NCBI GenBank assembly: GCA_964458325.1
Contig: CAYWIM010000005.1
Coordinates: 14,156-78,155, forward strand
Source: JAGMXM01 sp964458325
GTDB taxonomy: Bacteria; Verrucomicrobiota; Verrucomicrobiia; Limisphaerales; UBA1319
Direction: 5' to 3'
Length of the DNA stretch: 64,000 nt
The notes below the pieces were generated by a model. The model was not told the DNA's origin and ran no database searches. It saw only the letters and a list, made by a program, of their open reading frames with translations. Both the position numbers and the translations under genes were made by a program. Below, piece by piece: positions 61,144-64,000 of this stretch; the first letter of the stretch is position 1; the number at the start of each line of letters is the position of its first letter.

Positions 61144-64000
61144 TCAGTGCGGTAGAGCGTCCCTGGCCTGCTGCGCTTCCGCCGCGTCAATCTCGGCCAA
61201 GGTCGGCAGCGTAGTGACCCTGACCTCGCTTTGACCAAGGGAATCCCGTTTTGGATCCGTTCGTCGGAACTGTTGTTCGAACCAGATTACGAGATTTCCG
61301 CCGGGATTCAGGTCGGCCCAGCCCCAAGCATAGGTAGGGGTGAAGGAAACGTCAGGGAATAGCAGCATCTCCTTGCCGGTGGCCACGTTCCACCATCGGA
61401 CCGTTCGGTCAGTGCCGTCGCTCGCGAGCGTTTTGCCATCCACGGAAAAGTCAAGGTTATGCACGCCTGACCTGTGCCCCCGGAGCGGAGGACCCAGGGC
61501 TCTTCCCGTCTCGACCGACCAGAGCCGGACCTGAGCGTCGCCCCCGCTACTCGCCAACACCTTCCCGTCTGGGGAAAAACGCAGCGCGTTTACGTGCCAT
61601 TTGTGTCCTTTGAGCAGCGCCTTTTCCCGGTTGGCCGCCAGATCCCAAAGCCGGACGTCATAGTTGGTGGTTCCGCACGCCAGCCAGCGGCTGTCCGGCG
61701 AGAAGACTGCGTGGCCGTTATACCAATACGAAGCCCGAAACTCCTGCATTCGACGACCGGTTTTCAAGTCGTAAAGGGTGAAAGGATTCTTCTGACTTTC
61801 CAGCAACCAACGATCATTCGGGGAGAGGAATCCGGGGAGAAAAGTCATCCTGACCTCCAGTTGGATGGACTGCAGGAGCGCTCCTGTCATCAGGCTCCAC
61901 ACCCGGACCAGCCCCGCCGCGCCAACCCCAACCACCCGTTGGTGGCGCGGGAAGACCCGGTACCGGCAACCCGGCTCTTTGGTTTGCGCCCAGATGTTCG
62001 ATTGGATGACCTGGCCGTCGGCCAGACGCCAATGCCGGGTGACATGCTGACTCTCGTCCAGTGTCACCAGGGCCGTGCCATCGGGCAGCAGGCCGACCGG
62101 TATTGAATTGGTGGGCAGAGAGAGCGATTGGCTCCTGATTGGAGGGGATCTCATGTCCCAGAATTTGGCCGTGCCATCCTTGCTTGATGACACCAGGGTC
62201 TGCCCGTCCCTGGAGAAGGCCAGTGACCAAATTTCGTCCAAGTGCCCTTGAAATGTGGTCAGCCGGTTTGTCGTTCCGGGTTCCCAGAGGTGAATCACTT
62301 GATCATTGCCGCCGGTCGCCAGCCATTTGCTGTCGGGCGAAAAGGCCAACCCCAAGAGAAATCCCTCGTGAGCCCGAAAAGTCAACTCCAGTCGCCGCGA
62401 AGCCAGATCCCAGAGCTGGACTTCCCCCGAGTTGTACCCCAGTGCCACCCATTTTCCATCCGGCGAAACCGCTACCGACTGAGCTGAACGGTCGACCCTT
62501 GCGATAAGCGTGGTGGATCCCGTCTGCAAATCCCCGCATAGAAGTTGGTTGTCCCAATGGCTGGCGTACAGAACGCTGGCGCCGTCGGGAGTGAACGCCA
62601 GGTTATTCGCAGTAGCTCGAGCGTTCGTCAAGGTCAGGTGGGTCCAGTTCGCCATTTCCCATACCTCGAGCCCTTCAGCCCGGGCGGCAACCAGCCACCT
62701 GCCATTCGGAGAAAAGCCAAGCGGCGTGCCTGCGGACTTTAGTTCCCGAACCAGGCTCCAGCTTGTTGTGTCGCGAATCTCGACTCCATCGTGGGCTGCA
62801 AACGCAAGCCATCTTCCATTCGATGAGAAGTCGACCGATTTTGCCAATGTGCCAAAAGGATCTTTAGCCTGGAATTCCCGCAAGAGCCTCCCGGAGGCAG
62901 CTTCCCAGACTCGCACCAGGCCCTCATGGCCCGCTGTGGCCAGGTAGCGACCGTCGGGGGTCAACGCCGCTCCATGAACCATTGATCCGTGCGGAAAGCT
63001 GCGGACCTCATCGCTCCGGCTCTGCTGCCAAAGATACCGCCACTCCAGCCCGCGCAAATCTTCTTCCCCTGGCTTGGGCAGATGACGCCGCAGCAGATTC
63101 ATGGTCATGCCCCGGTTATCCTGTTGCAGGGCGACTTGGGCGGCCTTCATGTCCGAGGCGTAGGCCTCGGCTTGGGCCTGCTTGCGGGCATCGGCTTCTT
63201 TCGCTTCCGCGGCGAGCGCCTTCTGCTCGTTGGCTTCGGCGCGGGCTCGCTGACGGCTGGCTCTGACTGCCTGCCACGCGCTGCCTACGATCCCCAGCAC
63301 CAATGCCGCCGCCACCATGCTTGCTGCCGCGACCATCACCTTGTTCCGCCGCACGAACTTCTGCGCGCGGTAAGCCGCGCTCGGCGGTCGTGCCACCACC
63401 GGCTCGTGCGTCAAGTGGCGTTCAATATCCAGCGCCAGCCCGTTGGCGGTGTGATAGCGCCGTGTCCGATCCTTCTCGAGGCACTTCATCACGATCCAGT
63501 CCAGGTCGCCGCGCAGCAGATGAACGAGCTTGGGGGCTTCCGTGCGCCGATGCTGCGCCGTCGTGGTCCGATCTCCGTTCAGCATCGTCCGCAGCCGTGT
63601 CGAGGGCCGGACCGGTTCCTTCTCCCGGATTGTCCGGCGCATTTCTTCCAGGCCGGCTGCCAGCAGTTCCTTCCCATCGAAGGGCGTCTTGCCGGTGAGC
63701 AGCTCATAAAGCAGCACCCCCAGCGCGTAGATGTCGCTGCGCGTGTCAATGTCCAGCCCGCTCATCTCGGCCTGTTCGGGACTCGTGTAGGCTGGTGTGC
63801 CGATGAATTGCTCGAAGGAAGTGTACACCGTCTTGTCCGTCAGCTTTTGCTCGATCGCCTTGGCGATGCCAAAATCAATCACCTTCGGGACCGGCACACC
63901 GTCGTGCAACGTGACCAGCACGTTCGAGGGCTTGATGTCGCGATGGATGATCCCTTTCTGGTGGGCGTGCTGGATGGCGTGGCAGACCTGGATGAACAGA
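61144..64000 (-). CDS. Ser/Thr protein kinase with WD40 repeats (5' truncated by window edge)
   Basis: The frame is open to the window edge, so the kinase N-lobe is missing here. Visible are the catalytic loop IIHRDIKPSNVLV, the DFG motif KVIDFGIAKAIEQ, the activation segment IGTPAYTSPEQAEMSGLDID, and RSDIYALGVLLYELLTGKTP. This places it in the PknB-like Hanks-type family. After a juxtamembrane basic part, one transmembrane helix follows (VMVAAASMVAAALVLGIVGS), then a charged linker. About a dozen WD40 repeats come next, for example ALTPDGRYLATAGHEGLVRV, GLAFSPDSKWLATGGNDQVI and RFSPDGKVLASSGGDAQVRL, forming an extracytoplasmic propeller probably for ligand sensing. It is a typical verrucomicrobial/planctomycetal receptor kinase. 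The visible part is about 952 residues. Confidence 0.93.
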   Translation of the reverse strand, partial: LFIQVCHAIQHAHQKGIIHRDIKPSNVLVTLHDGVPVPKVIDFGIAKAIEQKLTDKTVYTSFEQFIGTPAYTSPEQAEMSGLDIDTRSDIYALGVLLYELLTGKTPFDGKELLAAGLEEMRRTIREKEPVRPSTRLRTMLNGDRTTTAQHRRTEAPKLVHLLRGDLDWIVMKCLEKDRTRRYHTANGLALDIERHLTHEPVVARPPSAAYRAQKFVRRNKVMVAAASMVAAALVLGIVGSAWQAVRASRQRARAEANEQKALAAEAKEADARKQAQAEAYASDMKAAQVALQQDNRGMTMNLLRRHLPKPGEEDLRGLEWRYLWQQSRSDEVRSFPHGSMVHGAALTPDGRYLATAGHEGLVRVWEAASGRLLREFQAKDPFGTLAKSVDFSSNGRWLAFAAHDGVEIRDTTSWSLVRELKSAGTPLGFSPNGRWLVAARAEGLEVWEMANWTHLTLTNARATANNLAFTPDGASVLYASHWDNQLLCGDLQTGSTTLIARVDRSAQSVAVSPDGKWVALGYNSGEVQLWDLASRRLELTFRAHEGFLLGLAFSPDSKWLATGGNDQVIHLWEPGTTNRLTTFQGHLDEIWSLAFSRDGQTLVSSSKDGTAKFWDMRSPPIRSQSLSLPTNSIPVGLLPDGTALVTLDESQHVTRHWRLADGQVIQSNIWAQTKEPGCRYRVFPRHQRVVGVGAAGLVRVWSLMTGALLQSIQLEVRMTFLPGFLSPNDRWLLESQKNPFTLYDLKTGRRMQEFRASYWYNGHAVFSPDSRWLACGTTNYDVRLWDLAANREKALLKGHKWHVNALRFSPDGKVLASSGGDAQVRLWSVETGRALGPPLRGHRSGVHNLDFSVDGKTLASDGTDRTVRWWNVATGKEMLLFPDVSFTPTYAWGWADLNPGGNLVIWFEQQFRRTDPKRDSLGQSEVRVTTLPTLAEIDAAEAQQARDALPH

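Overview
The window reads as chromosomal DNA of a high-GC bacterium of the Verrucomicrobiota, most likely a Limisphaerales (subdivision 3)-like lineage known from metagenomes. This is an inference from gene content, since no rRNA is present. The content includes H-X9-DG pseudopilins, PEP-CTERM and autotransporter-associated beta-strand proteins, CotH/lamin-tail proteins, sulfatases, DUF4038/DUF4091 glycoside hydrolases, a Tat-exported pectate-lyase-like protein, a giant TPR/alpha-2-macroglobulin protein and a WD40 Ser/Thr kinase. Coding density is high, and many neighbouring genes overlap as ATGA or lie 1-20 bases apart.

Layout. 1-4831 (+): a tight operon of five envelope or secreted proteins, the first cut by the window edge and the last with a P-domain and PEP-CTERM tail. 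4834-17938 (-): an iduronate-2-sulfatase-like sulfatase, a pseudopilin, a 1447-aa Ig/carbohydrate-binding surface protein, a 1475-aa CotH/lamin-tail protein and a DUF5060/DUF4038 glycosidase. 18031-21724 (+): a FadR-type GntR regulator, both halves of a split transketolase and an Asp/Glu-racemase-like protein. 21711-29560 (-): SbcD, SbcC, a beta-lactamase/glycosidase fusion and an MFS transporter, coupled in one unit. 30272-33940 (+): a glycine-rich repeat protein with a near-identical internal duplication. 33989-36118 (-): a BKACE (DUF849), a second racemase-like protein and a cupin. 36514-37968 (-): a second sulfatase. 38043-42825 (+): an aspS-gatC fusion, gatA and gatB. 43306-54638 (+): a DUF4091 hydrolase, a pectate-lyase-fold protein and the A2M/TPR giant. 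54835-59646 (-): a fragment and a beta-strand-repeat surface protein. 59798-60967 (+): an ATPase with DUF4143. 61144-64000 (-): a WD40 kinase, cut by the edge.

Two things stand out. First, the Asp-tRNA amidation operon looks rebuilt. GatC is fused to the C-terminus of AspRS. GatA is shortened and, in my alignment from memory, has lost all three amidase triad residues and the glutamine-binding residues. GatB has lost its usual DYRYFPEPDL-type motif. This suggests a transamidosome that does not take ammonia from glutamine through its own GatA. Second, a palindromic site (TCTGGTATGACCA core, FadR-like TNGTNNNACNA symmetry) occurs at the divergent gntR/glycosidase promoter and again beside a good promoter of the 1447-aa surface protein. 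That points to a local regulon joining surface glycan binding, glycosidase and split transketolase.

Seven exported proteins or fragments here end in a similar short C-terminal domain closing with an aromatic-aromatic-Arg-Leu-like motif, a candidate sorting or assembly domain. Dispersed GC-rich hairpin repeats lie between genes (36328-36384, 42875-43212) and inside one gene (23088-23142). No tRNA, rRNA, CRISPR array, insertion sequence or phage gene was recognised.
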